Below, in pieces: positions 11,937 to 26,898 of a stretch of 64,000 nucleotides of DNA. The first letter of the stretch is position 1. The number at the start of each line of letters is the position of its first letter. The translations under genes and the position numbers were made by a program. The stretch is from Eriocheir sinensis (taxonomy: Eukaryota; Arthropoda; Malacostraca; Decapoda; Varunidae), in contig NW_026111674.1 in assembly GCF_024679095.1 (NCBI RefSeq), positions 120,001-184,000 of the forward strand, in the 5' to 3' direction. The notes under the pieces were generated by a model. It had not been told where the DNA came from, did no database searches, and saw only the letters and a program-made list of their open reading frames with translations.

Positions 11937-12867
11937 AACATGGAATAAGATGGAAAACTCAGTGTAGTAAATATTACAGCTAAGCTTCATTCTAAATGCT
12001 CATGCCAAGGGTAATATATTATGTTTGTTCTCATAAAGTACAGTAGTGCAAATTAACATGGAATAGGATGGAAATACTCAGTGTTGTAAATATTACAGCT
12101 AAGCTTCATTCTAAATGCTCATGCCAAGGGTAATATATTATGTTTGTTCTCATAAAGTACAGTAGTGCAAATTAACATGGAATAGGATGGAAATACTCAG
12201 TGTTGTAAATATTACAGCTAAGCTTCATTCTAAATGCTCATGCCAATGGTAATATATTATGTTTGTTCTCATAAAGTACAGTAGTGCAAATTAACATGGA
12301 ATAGGATGGAAATACTCAGTGTTGTAAATATTACAGCTAAGCTTCATTCTAAATGCTCATGCCAAAGGTAATATATTATGTTTGTTCTCATAAAGTACAG
12401 TAGTGCAAATTAACATGGAATAGGATGGAAATACTCAGTGTTGTAAATATTACAGCTAAGCTTCATTCTAAATGCTCATGCCAAAGGTAATATATTATGT
12501 TTGTTCTCATAAAGTACAGTAGTGCAAATTAACATGGAATAGGATGGAAATACTCAGTGTTGTAAATATTACAGCTAAGCTTCATTCTAAATGCTCATGC
12601 CAAAGGTAATATATTATGTTTGTTCTCATAAAGTACAGTAGTGCAAATTAACATGGAATAGGATGGAAATACTCAGTGTTGTAAATATTACAGCTAAGCT
12701 TCATTCTAAATGCTTATGCCAAAGGTAATATATTATGTTTGTTCTCATAAAGTAGTGCAAATTAACATGGGATAGGATGGAAATACTCAGTGTTGTAAAT
12801 TTTACAGCTAAGCTTCATTCTAAATGCTCATGCCAAAGGCAATATATTTTGTTTGTTCTCATGAAAT
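11937..12867. repeat. 119-bp minisatellite, eight copies
   Basis: The unit begins AACATGGAATAGGATGGAAA and ends with AGTACAGTAGTGCAAATT. Units start near 11937, 12056, 12175, 12294, 12413, 12532, 12651 and 12764. Internal units are nearly identical; the first and last are more diverged and the last is preceded by a 6-bp deletion. It follows the transposase gene and lies inside the transposon. Confidence 0.93.
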
Positions 12868-14616
<1,749 letters not shown>

Positions 14617-14656
14617 GGGGGAGGCGAGCAGACAGCATAATAGGCGCGCGGGATAT

Positions 14657-14718
14657 CTGAACACCAGTCCTGATGACGTCACGAGGGATGTGTGGGGCCT
14701 GGAGTCTCGGTGGTCTCG
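14657..14718 (-). repeat. right terminal inverted repeat of the P-like element
   Basis: The reverse complement of this segment matches 7522-7554 and 7567-7593 with very few mismatches. It carries TGACGTCA at 14674-14681. The end is followed directly by the duplicated target TCCTGGGC at 14719-14726 and then by the rest of GR-B exon 1. Confidence 0.87.
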
Positions 14719-14726
14719 TCCTGGGC
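14719..14726. repeat. right target-site duplication TCCTGGGC
   Basis: This is the second copy of the octamer at 7514-7521. GR-B coding sequence resumes at 14727 in the correct frame. Confidence 0.85.
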
Positions 14727-16162
14727 CGCCGCCTGGTGACCGCCACGGAGGCCACGGTGGCCACGCTCTCCATGGTCCTCGCCAGCGACGGATCCTTCAA
14801 GAGTGAGGGCGACCTGGAGGCGGCGATGGTGAGGCTGCGTGACCTCGACGTCGTCATCCGGGAGGTACGGAGCGAGAGCACTGCGCCGGGCACTGAACAA
14901 CACCAACAGTTAGTGTTTCATCACTGTCAGGACTCGCACAGTCTCCTTAGCCTGCAGGTCCATGCACACCGCCACGACGTGAATCCCTTCCCCACAGGTG
15001 GAGCTGCAGAGGGAGGCCGCGGCGCGCTGCTTCTTCCCGGTGGTCACCATGAAGCTGCTGGTGGCCGTCATCCTGGCCGTCGCCTGCCCCTACGCCCTTC
15101 TCAGGGGCATGTTTATGGACGGCAGCACGGTTATCTTTCTGTGCCTGGCTTACTACAGCATGGCCAGGTTCTGCCACGTGGGACAGGCCTTCGTCAAGCA
15201 GGTGGGTGCAGTCCGTCATGTGGTGGCCGAGAATGAATCCAACACTTCGTCTTGTTTGTTGTCGATTGAACATTTTGATAGTTTAACAATAATTTCACAA
15301 ACTTTGTTTCATTTCAGGTCAGCACGGCTGAAGGACTACTGAGAGACCTGGCGGTCAAAAGTCATATTCTCAGTTTCAACATAAAGGTTTGTGTGCATCT
15401 CTGTGTTTTGTGTTGTGTGGTGAAGCAGCCGTGCAGAGAAAAGTACAGGCTGGTCTTGATATCATGCAAATTATTCTTAACGCAAGTGTCATGTAGACAA
15501 CTTGATGGAACAGTATACGTATTCAAGGGTAAGGTAACTACTCGAGTGTTCAAGGTGAAAATGCCCCAAACATTTTGACAACCCTGGAGCTGTTAATACG
15601 GCAGCGAGGGTGTGCAAGCCTGTTCCTGCCGCCTGTGTGACCCGCCAAGGCTCAGCGTCTGGCTGGCCAGCGTCACGTGCACACACCAGCAGACTACTGC
15701 AGGAGACAAAGAAGACTGGAAAATAGTTATAAAAAGAGGAAATTCACAACTGAGTCACTTGCCTCACTAGTGCAAGGATCTGTATGACACCACCAGGCTG
15801 TGATGAGAATTAGGAGGTCATCTCTGTCCTAGAAAAATAAATTGCTAAGGCAGAGCAGCAGGAAACCCTTCAATCGCGTCCGTGGTGAGAGTCACATCAG
15901 ACACACAAACAGCAACTCTACCGAGCTTTAAGGAAGTGTCTAAGTGTCTCCTCAAAGGGACAAAACAGCAATGTGTTGACGTTCTTCCACGTGTGTCATA
16001 TCCAAATTTCTGGCGGGGCTCCCGGCCGCCCCTCCCTGCCCCGCCCCGGGCCAACACAGTGTGCAGCCAGCGGACACACCCACATTACACAACGTAAACA
16101 CTTGTTGATCGCCATTATATAAACTACGAACACCCTGACCCTATTGACTGGATACAAATTAC

Positions 16163-16252
16163 AATAATGATAATAATAAGAATAAGAATAAAAATTACAA
16201 TAATAATAGTAATAATTAAAATAATAATAATCGTAAAAAAAAATTAAAAAAA

Positions 16253-16320
<68 letters not shown>

Positions 16321-16587
16321 TAATAATAATATGATGATGATGGTAATGATTATCAATATTAAAATAAATGTAATAATAATAGGACTGAATGTTTTCATTA
16401 ATATAGTCATCATGATGATTACTATGACTATTACAGCTGCCATTACTACTCCTACCACTGCCGCCAACACTACGTACTTATACAGCATTTTTGTCACAAT
16501 ATAATCATCAATAGTATCATTAAAGTAATGGAAATAGTAATAGTGACAATAATCACATTGATGGTGATAATAATAATAATAATAATA

Positions 16588-16664
<77 letters not shown>

Positions 16665-16665
16665 A

Positions 16666-16745
<80 letters not shown>

Positions 16746-16781
16746 CATGATGATGATGACGATGATGATGATGATGATGAC

Positions 16782-16814
<33 letters not shown>

Positions 16815-16872
16815 AATGATGATGATAATGATGATGATGATGATAATGATGATGATGATGATGATGATGATG

Positions 16873-16926
<54 letters not shown>
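16163..16926. repeat. expanded TAA/GAT compound microsatellite in intron 3 of GR-B
   Basis: It occupies the same place as the simple (TAA)n of the other copies but has grown to several hundred bp, with alternating (TAA)n and (GAT)n blocks at 16238-16331 and 16566-16926. A less repetitive AT-rich piece lies between them. Confidence 0.88.
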
Positions 16927-17264
16927 TAAAATAACAGCGATAACAGCTCCAATCATGTTCACAGCATTTTACACTTTGTCTCCTTTCTTTGCACGAATCC
17001 AAAGTTTTGACACAAAGACGCATGAGTTGTTAGGTATGAATATCAGTAAGTGAGCGATGAATGCGTGAGTCGGGGGTGAGTGCACGAGTGGCGGGGTGAC
17101 TCGGGTCTGTCCGGCAGGTGCACCAGCTGATGGGGCGGCTGTCGCACCACCTGGCCTTCGACATGTGTGGCTGGTACCGCCTGGACTACGCCTCCTTCCT
17201 CGGGGTGAGTACCGCTGTTTTCCTCGCTCTACACACACGCCATTATTTACTTCGTGAAAATTTC

Positions 17265-18420
17265 ATCGTTTCGGTAAAAGTTTTGCCGTTGCCCTTGACA
17301 CTTCGAGTGATTCTGACAGGGTCTGGCACAAGTATTTGCTTTCTGCACTGCCACCCGACTGATTGAATGCGTCTCCCTGTTTTTTTCATCTCCAGTTTCC
17401 TTCCTAGTGTTCTGGCTCTGCTGTGGTAGAGTTATTGTTATTCTCCTAAACATAACCTGTGTCCTGCAGGGTTCTGTCCTATTTCCCACTCTTTCTACTA
17501 TTCAGTAATGATATTTTTACTACAACAAATTGGCCTATCCACTCACATGCCGATGACTCTACTCTGCAGTATTCAACTTCTTTCAACAGAAGACTCTCCC
17601 AACAGGATATACAAGACTCCAGACTAAAAACTGCAGAACGCTTAACCTCAGACCTCGCTATCATTTCTGATTGAGGTAGGAGGAACCTGGTGTCTTTCAA
17701 CGCCTCAAATACTCAATTTCTCCACTTATGAACTCGACACTATCTTCCAAACACCTATCCCCTATTCTTCGGCAACACTCAGCTGTCACCTTCTACAATA
17801 AACATCCTCCATCTTTCCTTAACTCAAATCTGAACTGGTAACTTCACCTTTCCTCTCTTACTAAATCAGCTTCCTCGAGGTTGGACGTTCTGTATCATCT
17901 CCGGCAGGTCTTTCCCCCGCACAGATGCTGTCCACATACAAAGGCCTTGTCCGCCCTCGTATGGAGTATGCATCTCACGTGTGGAGGGCTTCACACACGC
18001 AACTCTCTTGAACAGACTGGAGCCTATGGTTCTTCGTCTAATCAACTCCCTCTTACTGACAGTCTCCTACCTCTTCAATTCCGCAGCAGAGTTGCATTTC
18101 TTTCAATCTTTTACCGAAGTTTTCGTAATAACTGTTCTTTTGAACTTGCTAACTGCATGCCTCCCACCCTCCCGCGGCCCCGCTGCATTCGACCTTCTAC
18201 TCTCGCTCACACGTATACTGTCCAACTCCCTTATGCAAGAGTTAACTATCACCTTCACTATTTTATCCCTTCCGCTGGTACAAACTTTGCCTTCCTTTGC
18301 AAGTATTTTCTCCTGCCTACGACTTGACCTCCTTCAAGAGAACAGTGTCCAGGCGCCTCTTCTCCCGAAAGTCCTCGTTTGGCCTCTTATTCTGTTTCAT
18401 TTTATTCGAGCAGCTCCAAT
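17265..18420 (+). mobile_element. degenerate LINE in intron 4 of GR-B
   Basis: This aligns with the LINE in GR-A intron 4. Visible pieces include a YADDST-type motif (HADDST) near 17550, SFNRRLSQQDIQDSRL and AERLTSDLAIISD before 17674, and C-terminal domain pieces to about 18400. Frameshifts make it inactive. Sharing this insertion shows that A and B descend from a copy that already carried it. Confidence 0.78.
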
Positions 18421-18504
18421 CGGTTCTCTTTATTGTCCTTGAGGTGTCTCCCTGCTGTAAAAAATGGGGTAGACTCATTTATATAGTTTTGAGCAACTCG
18501 TGTT

Positions 18505-18510
<6 letters not shown>

Positions 18511-18565
<55 letters not shown>
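18511..18565. repeat. (CT)n at the intron 4 acceptor, GR-B
   Basis: About 27 CT units end 21 bp before exon 5 (18587). It is the paralogue of the polypyrimidine repeats in A, C and E. Confidence 0.85.
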
Positions 18566-18570
<5 letters not shown>

Positions 18571-18700
18571 TTCCTCTCCCTTGCAGCTCTTCAACACAGT
18601 GCTGACCTACGTGGTGATCATCTTTCAAGTGGGAGGCACCACGATCGACGTTACCTACCCCGCCTCCTCTCCAAGCAACTCCTCCGATCCAGCACAGTAA

Positions 18701-19003
18701 ACGGGTCCACGCTCGAGACATTCATGGGTGACTAATGCAAATTGGTTTTATGGTGATTCTGCGACAATGAGCTGTGAAACGATAAAGAGGCTCACGTGCT
18801 ACATAATGCAATGGTAGGCCAGCCCGTCTGTCACTACACATCTCAGTGAAGGGCCGTTTAGTCAGACGCGTTCTCGGCTAGTGGACCAGACTGTATGACG
18901 GTCACGATAGCAATATTAAGGTAGGCGAAGGTTAAAGGGTTGCGCCTCTTATGGAATAAAAATTTTAAAAAGTCTACTACTACTTTTACTACTTTTACCT
19001 CTA

Positions 19004-19072
<69 letters not shown>

Positions 19073-19546
19073 TAACATTTCCCTACTCCCAGTAGTCTCG
19101 TCGCTAGAGCTCGAAACGTAAACCCTTTTGAGAGCGATTTTGACGAACTCCGGACACTTTGCCGTTTTTGTCTAGTGTGGCATTGCTATTGCCTCTAGAA
19201 GGCTGTAATTTGGCATGTAGCCCCTCTTGGCAATGTAGTTTGACCAGCTCGAAGGATATTATGATAGCTCGATTCCACGTTTGTTGTCGAGCCGTCACAA
19301 AATAGCCTGTTTTTCGACCCTTTTGCCGAGATTTGGACATCCTAGTTTTTTGCTTATAACTTTTTAATTTATTTAGTGCTTTCCATTTTTTTCTGATTAT
19401 TAATCTGTATTAATAGAGCTTTCATTTGCCACCAAGCACGCCTTCCTGGCTGCAGTAGTTTTTGCTCGAGCTTGACCAGAAGTCGCGACGAAAATTCGCC
19501 GGATCAGACTCATTTCGGGTCTCCTCACTTAAACTAACGAACCGGG

Positions 19547-19550
<4 letters not shown>
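18701..19550. other. 3' flank of GR-B, no gene
   Basis: The first 260 bp match the flank of GR-A. An ACT/TAA microsatellite follows at about 18973-19070. Positions 19080-19550 are moderately complex sequence that I do not recognise and that is not repeated elsewhere in this window. Confidence 0.5.
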
Positions 19551-19617
<67 letters not shown>

Positions 19618-19622
19618 ACACA
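19551..19622. repeat. (CA)n microsatellite
   Basis: About 32 CA units run from 19551 to 19614. A short (GTCT)n stretch follows at about 19647-19676. Confidence 0.9.
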
Positions 19623-19929
19623 CGGTAGCTTTCTTTAACTGGGTTTGTCTGTCTATATGTCTGTCTGTCTGTCTGTTAAAAGGACAATATTACTCATACC
19701 CTCTAGCTAACTATCCTCCCTCCCTCCCTCTCCCTTTCCTCTCCTTCCTCTTCCCCTCTCCTTCCCCTTTCCTCCATTCCCTCCCTTCTGGTCCCTACCT
19801 CTCCATAATAAGAATTATTACAAACAGCGAATATTACGCACACACAATACCACTCTTTACGGAAACAAATACTTTAACACTTTTCAATTTAAATAAACTC
19901 CATATGGGTATTTATATGTATAAAACAAA
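19623..19929. other. intergenic, pyrimidine-rich then AT-rich
   Basis: CT-rich sequence fills about 19710-19800 and AT-rich sequence the rest. I see no gene or element boundary here. Confidence 0.5.
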
Positions 19930-20212
19930 AAGTGAAAATACTATGTGACTGCAACCCCACCATAACTATCACACTCGTACCAGCCACAATCTAAATGTAC
20001 CTCCACACGCCCTATGCCTACATCAACACTCCCTGTCATGCAGTGGCCCCAAACTATGGAACTCAATACCTCAACACATAAAACTCCTTCCAAACCTAAA
20101 TTCTTTTAAAGATCATCTAAAAAATATATATACTATCCGTACAATAAAAGCTGCATATATCTCTTATTCAATGTCATTATGTATGTATATAATGCATTAT
20201 GTTTACTATTAA
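19930..20212 (+). mobile_element. LINE C-terminal fragment with ATT tail
   Basis: A + frame from about 19990 reads NVPPHALCLHQHSL, then GPKLWNSIPQHIKLL and NLNSFKDHLKNIY. This is the usual C-terminal segment of Jockey/CR1-like LINE reverse transcriptases (G-x-LWN-x-LP ... SFK). The fragment runs directly into the large (ATT)n array, as expected for a LINE 3' tail. Confidence 0.65.
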
Positions 20213-20757
<545 letters not shown>

Positions 20758-20893
20758 ATTATTGTTGTCATTCTATTATTAGTAGTACAACTGCTGTGTA
20801 TCATCATCATCATTATAATAATGATAGGTATTATTATTATTATGATGTTATTAGAGAAGAACATAAACAGAGGTGATATATTATCATTATTAC

Positions 20894-20938
<45 letters not shown>

Positions 20939-21219
20939 CATTGTTAATCATTATTATTATCATCATTATCATTATTATTTCATTATTATTATCATTATTG
21001 TCTTTTTACTAGTAATACTAGTATTGTTACATTATTATTTTGAATACTTTATCTAATGTTACTTGGGCCAGAAAGTTTAGTGCTGTACATGTCCAGAAAA
21101 AGAAGAAAAAAATTATAAATACCTACCAATTGTTGCCCCAAAAGCTCTAGCTTCCTATGGGCTACTTGCACAACAAATCTATGTTATATCAACCAATGTA
21201 TACAAATTGCAAGAATAAT
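20758..21219. other. AT-rich intergenic sequence
   Basis: Degenerate ATT/ATC repeats fade into ordinary AT-rich sequence. No gene is visible. Confidence 0.5.
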
Positions 21220-21283
21220 AAAATGTTTCAAATGTTTCAAGTGTTTCAAATGTTTCAAATGTTTCAAATGTTTCAAATGTTTC
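21220..21283. repeat. 9-bp tandem repeat (CAAATGTTT)n
   Basis: About seven units of AAATGTTTC are repeated head to tail, with one unit altered to AAGTGTTTC. A pyrimidine-rich region follows. Confidence 0.88.
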
Positions 21284-21985
21284 CTCCATTAAAAACAGGA
21301 CAACTTGTATCCATCCCCTCGATCTTCCCTTATCCTCCCCTCTCCCCCATTTCCCTCCTTTTAACTCCCCCTTTCCTCCCCTCCCTCCCAGGTCATCTCT
21401 CTCCTCCCCTTCCCCCAACACACAACACACCACCATAGCAACACAGCAACACATTACTCGCACCCAATACTTCCCTCTCCCCTCCCTCCCATTTACCTCC
21501 CTTGCCCTTCCCTCCCCTCCCTCCCTTACCTGATCTGTTCTCTCTTCCCTTCCCAATAATCCATAGCGCCAACACAATGGATAACACTTCGATTCCCTTC
21601 CATTTATCTATCCCTTCACTTCCCTCGACCATTTCTTCAACCAGTATTATCTCCTGCCTGTACATTCGCCCTTCACTCTGTCCATTCCTCAACCACTTCA
21701 TTCGCTTTCGTCTCTTGCCCCCACATTTACATATTTATCTCATCACTTAAAGTCTCCATTCATTCATTCATTGCATCCACTTTCCGCCATCCATTCCTTA
21801 ATTTCAGCCTCTTTTCATCCTTCATCTTACATCCCCATTTCCATACTTTCATCCATCTCCACTTCTATTCACTTATCCACCCATTACCTTGCCTTCCAAT
21901 TATTCCATCTTTTATCTTCCTCCTCCTCCTCGTCCCTCCTGGATCTCCCGGACGCGGCTAACCACTCGTCTACCGCCTCCCCAAT
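21284..21985. repeat. polypyrimidine-rich region
   Basis: About 700 bp are dominated by C and T on the + strand. The apparent proline- and serine-rich frames follow from composition and are not supported as genes. Confidence 0.7.
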
Positions 21986-21989
21986 TGAT

Positions 21990-22262
21990 GACGCAACCTT
22001 ACGAAGAGCGACTCAACCTCTTCACGTTGCAAAATAGACGATTGCAGGGAGACCTGATACAAGTCTTTAAGTACCTGAACAAGCTCGGTAATGCGGAAAC
22101 AATCAACTCCTTTAAAAATACCGCATTGGCCGTAACTTTACTGGATCAGGAGTGAACTGAACGTATTCCTGAGTACGTAAAATAGTCCCTTCATCATTTC
22201 TGCAAGCCACTCGTGTGATTGACGGATTGATAAAAGGCTTTCCGCTGCCTGCTCGTACATGT
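21990..22262 (+). mobile_element. LINE 3' fragment
   Basis: The + frame contains TQPYEERLNLFTLQNRRLQGD followed by LIQVFKYLNKLGN and TINSFKN, matching the fuller LINE at 40795-41642. It has an internal deletion. The 3' UTR from about 22145 is shared with 28800-28990 and 41487-41642, and pyrimidine trinucleotides (CTC)n follow at 22270. Confidence 0.75.
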
Positions 22263-22394
22263 TTCAATATTACCTCCTCTTCCTCCTCCTCCTCCTCCTC
22301 CTCCTTCTCTTCTCCTTCTCCTCCTCCTCCTCCCTTCCTTGCCCCAGACCTCCCCTCACTATCGCTATCACGTTCATAAGCACAAACTCTCCCC

Positions 22395-22618
22395 CTCCCC
22401 CTCCTCACTTTTCTCTCCTTCCTGTAGGAGAAGACAACAGATCCTAGGAGACGGGACACAACCCCCGATTGATACCTGGTACCCATTCACTGCTGGGTGG
22501 ACAGGGGCGTAGGGTATCGGAAAAGCCGCCCAATTTTTTTCCACTCCGCCCGGGAATCGAGCCCGGGCTCTCTCGGTTGTGCGCCGAGTATGCTAACAAC
22601 TGCACCACGAAGCCCTAT
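22395..22618 (-). mobile_element. tRNA-derived SINE (family 1), minus strand
   Basis: The reverse complement starts with a tRNA-like head: an A-box region TGGTGCAGTTGTTAGCATAC near 22600-22581 and a B-box region GGGCTCGATTCCC near 22567-22555. The body continues with GGGCGGCTTTTCCGATACCC and on to about 22395. Such SINEs are transcribed by RNA polymerase III and moved by LINE proteins. This copy is truncated or diverged at its 3' end. Confidence 0.75.
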
Positions 22619-22649
22619 GCCAAATAGGTAAAAAAATGATACACAAAGG

Positions 22650-22651
<2 letters not shown>

Positions 22652-22712
<61 letters not shown>
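22652..22712. repeat. (CT)n microsatellite upstream of GR-C
   Basis: About 30 CT units separate the SINE from the promoter block of GR-C. Confidence 0.9.
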
Positions 22713-22715
<3 letters not shown>

Positions 22716-22724
22716 AGTAACCTT

Positions 22725-22988
22725 CTTGAGACACAGAGGAGGGAGGACGCGCGACTGAGTGACTTACGCAAGACAAACACGAGGCAGCGAGAGGTAGGTG
22801 CCAGTAGCTCGCCGCTCAATGACCGTCAGTCAGGCCACTCTGGCGGCGACCTCTGCGCTGCTGACTCGACACAGGCAGGCACCGACTCACTCCTCACGCT
22901 GTCCCAGGAAGACGCTCCTCTGCCGCGCTATATAGATCAACAAGGCAGGACAGCGGCACGGGGTCGGAAGCCCCTTCACCTCGCCAAG
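22725..22988 (+). promoter_or_regulatory. proximal promoter of GR-C
   Basis: The block matches those of A, B and E from about 22725 onward. TATA box CTATATAG lies at 22928-22935, 61 bp before the ATG. Sequence further upstream is not shared with the other copies because the SINE and (CT)n replace it. Confidence 0.7.
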
Positions 22989-25900
22989 ATGCTGCCGCCG
23001 GACACCTCCTCCACGCTGTTCCCGTGGCGCGTGGTGGTGGCCGCCATGCAGGTGCACGGCTGCTTCCCCTTCAGGATGTCCGCCACGAGTGACCTGCCCA
23101 CATTTAGTCTCCCGCTATGCCTGTGGGCACTCTTTGCATTCCTTGTACGGGCAGCTTGGCTTTCTGGCAGCATGCAGTTTTATGCACATAACCCTTTGCA
23201 GGATGTGGGCACCATCGCGTACACCACCAGCGGCATGTTCTTTTCTATAAGCCTGTGCCTGACTCCCGTTGTCGTGGGTGTGCGGAGCGCCGGGCTGGCC
23301 AGGCTCCTGCACGACCTGTCCAAGGTGACGGGAGTCTCCCCGCCACACTCGCACCGCTGGTACTGCAAACCAAAGACTCAGCTGATCATGTTTGGTGGAA
23401 TCGGAAATATAATCTTCTCAGTATACATGGCAGCCCAGATGGGCTATGTAGCTACAGCTGTGATCTTCTTGCCTCTTAGCATTCTCTTCATCATGGACGT
23501 CATTTTACCCGACATAGTGTTCTCTATGGTGTGCGGCCTCCTGGGCCGCCGCCTGATGACCGCCACGGAGGCCACGGTGGCCACGCTCTCCATGGTCCTC
23601 GCCAGCGACGGATCCTTCAAGAGTGAGAGCGACCTGGAGGCGGCGATGCTGAAGCTGCGTGACCTCGACGTCGTCATCCGGGAGGTACGGAGCGAGAGAA
23701 CGGTGCTGGGCACGGCAAGTGACTGAACAACACCAACAGCTATAGTTGGTTTCACGAGAGCTGGCGGGATATTCCTTTAGGGATGGACTCGCGGACTTGG
23801 CATCATTGCTTAGGTGACGGTACTGCGCCTTCATTGTCTAATATCCGAACTTTAGCCCATTACCAGCTCTGGCTGCCCAAAAAGTCCTCCGCTAAGTTTG
23901 TACCCCACATTTGGTGATGTTAGGCGCGCCTATTCTTGACTTGTTCTAACGTGCATGAAATTGACTTTGTAGCTTTTCCTACCGAAACCGTTTTTGAGTT
24001 GTAAGGTAGTAGACTGCAGCGATACAGACTATTGCAATAATATCTCTATTAATCACTAGTTGGCTTTTAAACTATTACAGATAAATCTGAAAAGACATTC
24101 CTAACAGAAGTAAGTCGGAACTGCACGTAAACGGACAGCAACCAGCGGCGGAAGAGCTTGATATGTTTGAAAGGCCTGTTAGGCCAGACTTTCTCTGCCT
24201 TTCCTGCTACTACAGTGACACAGTGTCATTCATTAACTCATTTACTGTCACATTTCTGGGTAGGCTATATTTTTAGTCCTGACTTAGCGGTAACGTGTAG
24301 CGATGCTGCCTAGACACACTGTGAACAATGGCCTGAGGCAACCAACCTTCTCCTTCATGGTGCAGCATAATCCTGAAATATATTTACATTATTTGTGAGT
24401 AATAAATGGCAATAAGGAAGTGATTACAAGAATAAGTACAGTTATATACTAAGAGTGCTGATTTAAAGATGTAGCAGAAGGCGAGACATAGCAGGCCAGG
24501 CCACGTCAAACAAAATTGGCCGCAGTTTTTTTTTTTTTTTTTTTTTTTCGTGTGGATAAAGCGCCGGTAGGCTATTCCATAGGGGCCTGATGGTCGGCCC
24601 GAGCCCGTCATGGCGCAGGCAATTGTTTACAGTGGCGCCATTATTACTGGCTCATGCTGCCCACCGGAGCTCATTCTTGATTTCACTTGCAGAACCTTTT
24701 CTAGAGCCCGGGTTGATGGCTGGTCTTCAGGACAGCATGTGGGTAGTCTTAGGCCACTCGGCGGTGACTGAAAAATCCCAGGTGGTAGCGGTGGATTCGA
24801 ACCCGCATTGTGGACAAAGCTGCGAATGCGGGGCCGGTACGCTATCCACTCAGCCACCGCCTCCCCAATGAACTTTAATCTTTTAAAGTTAACAACAGGC
24901 AATGAGAGGCGCCGAGATCATCACCCAAGCAATGATGCCAAGTCCGCGAGCCCATCCCTGAAGGAATGTCCCCGCCACCTCTCGTGAAACCGACTACAGT
25001 GTTTCATCACTGTCAGGACTCGCACGGCCTCCTTAGCCCGCAGGTCCATGCACACCACCACAACGTGAATCCCTTCCCACAGGTGGAGCTGCAGAGGGAG
25101 GCCGCGGCGCGCTGCTTCTTCCCGGTGGTCACCATGAAGGCGCTGATTACAGTCCCCCTGGCCGTCGCCTGCCCCTACGCCCTTCTCAGGGGCATGTCAA
25201 AGAGCGTCAACACGTTCATCGTTCTCTGCGTGTCTTTCTACAGCGTGGCCATGTTCTGCCACCTGGGCCAGACCTTCGTCAACCAGGTGGGCGCCGCCCG
25301 ACACGTGGTGGTCGAGATCGCATCTAGCACTTCATTGTGTTTGTTATCATTTGAACATTTTGAAGGTTTAACAGTACTTCCACAAACTCTGTGTTACATT
25401 TCAGGCCAGCACGGCTGAAGGACTCCTGAGAGACCTGGCGGTCAACGGCCACATCCACAGCTTCAACATAAAGGTTTGTGTGCATCTCTGTTTTGTGTTG
25501 TTTTGTACTGCTTTTGTTTTGTTTTTGTTTTTGTTTTTTGTTTATTTTGGACGCTGCTTCTTCCCGGTGGTCACCATGAAGCTGCTGGTGGGCGTCGCCT
25601 GCCCCTACGCCCTTCTCAGGGGCATGTTTATGGGCGGCAGCACGGTCGTCATTCTGTGCCTGGCTTACTACAGCGTGGACAGGTTCTGCCACCTGGGACA
25701 GGCCTTCGTCAGGCAGGTGGGCGCCGTCCGACAGGTGGTGGTCGAGAACGAATCCAACACTTCATCGTGTTTCTTTTCAATTGGACATTTCGATAGCTTA
25801 ACAATACTTCAACAAATTCTATGTCTCATTTCAGGCCAGCACGGCTGAAGGACTACTGAGAGACCTGGCGGTCAAAAGTCACCTTCACAGTTTCAACGTA

Positions 25901-26852
25901 AAGGTTTGTGTGCATCTCTGTGTTTTGTGTTGTGTGGTGACGCAGCCGTGCAGAGAAAAGTACATGGTGGCCTTGAAATCATGTATATTTAAGCCGTGAC
26001 GGCATGGTGCAGCCACACTTGATGGAACAGTATACGTATTCAAGGGTAAGGCAGCTACTCGTGTGTTCAAGGTGAAAATGCCCCAAACATTTTGACAACC
26101 CTGGAACTGTTAATACGGCAGCGAGGGTGTGCAAGCCTGTCCCTGCCGCCTGTGTGACCCGCCAAGGCTCAGCGTCTGGCTGGCCAGCGTCACGTGCACA
26201 CACCAGCAGACTACTGCAGGAGACAAAGAAGACTGGAAAACGGTAAAAAGAAAGGGGAAATATAATTCAAAATTGAGACACTAGTGCAAGGAACTGCCTG
26301 ACACAACCATGCTGTGATGAAACTTAGGAGGTCATCTTTGTCCTAGGAAATGTTGTGCGAAGGCTGGGCAGCAAGAAACTCTTCCCTTCCCTTGGCGAGA
26401 GCCAATTCAGACACACACCAACAACAACTCTACCGAGCTTAAAATAATGTCTGAGTGTCCCCTCAAAGGGGAAAAATCAATGTTGTGCTGACGTTCCTGG
26501 CACGTGTGTGTGTCATGTTCAAATTCCTGGCGGGGCTCCTGCCCCCCCCTCACGCGCGGCGCCGCCCTGGGCAAACACAGCGTACCCAAGGGACGCCCTG
26601 CACACCCACATTACACGAAGCGAACAATTCTTGACAGCCTGATAACGATTATATAGACTGCGTACACCTTGACCCTATTGATCCATTAGATATTTCAATA
26701 ATATCCATGAAAACAATACCACCAATGTGATTATTACAACGACTATTACTACTACTACTACTACTACTAACACTATTACGACCCTTTTTGACATAATAAT
26801 CGTCAATAGTATCATTAAATTAATGATAATAGTAATAGTGACAATAATCACA

Positions 26853-26898
<46 letters not shown>

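Noticed and set aside
11937..12867. CRISPR-like array
   Set aside because: Units are contiguous 119-bp copies without unique spacers, in a eukaryotic transposon.
24780..24866. Possible tRNA gene on the minus strand
   Set aside because: A and B boxes are present, but the sequence continues into a SINE body with poly(A) and the acceptor stem does not pair clearly, so it is a SINE head.
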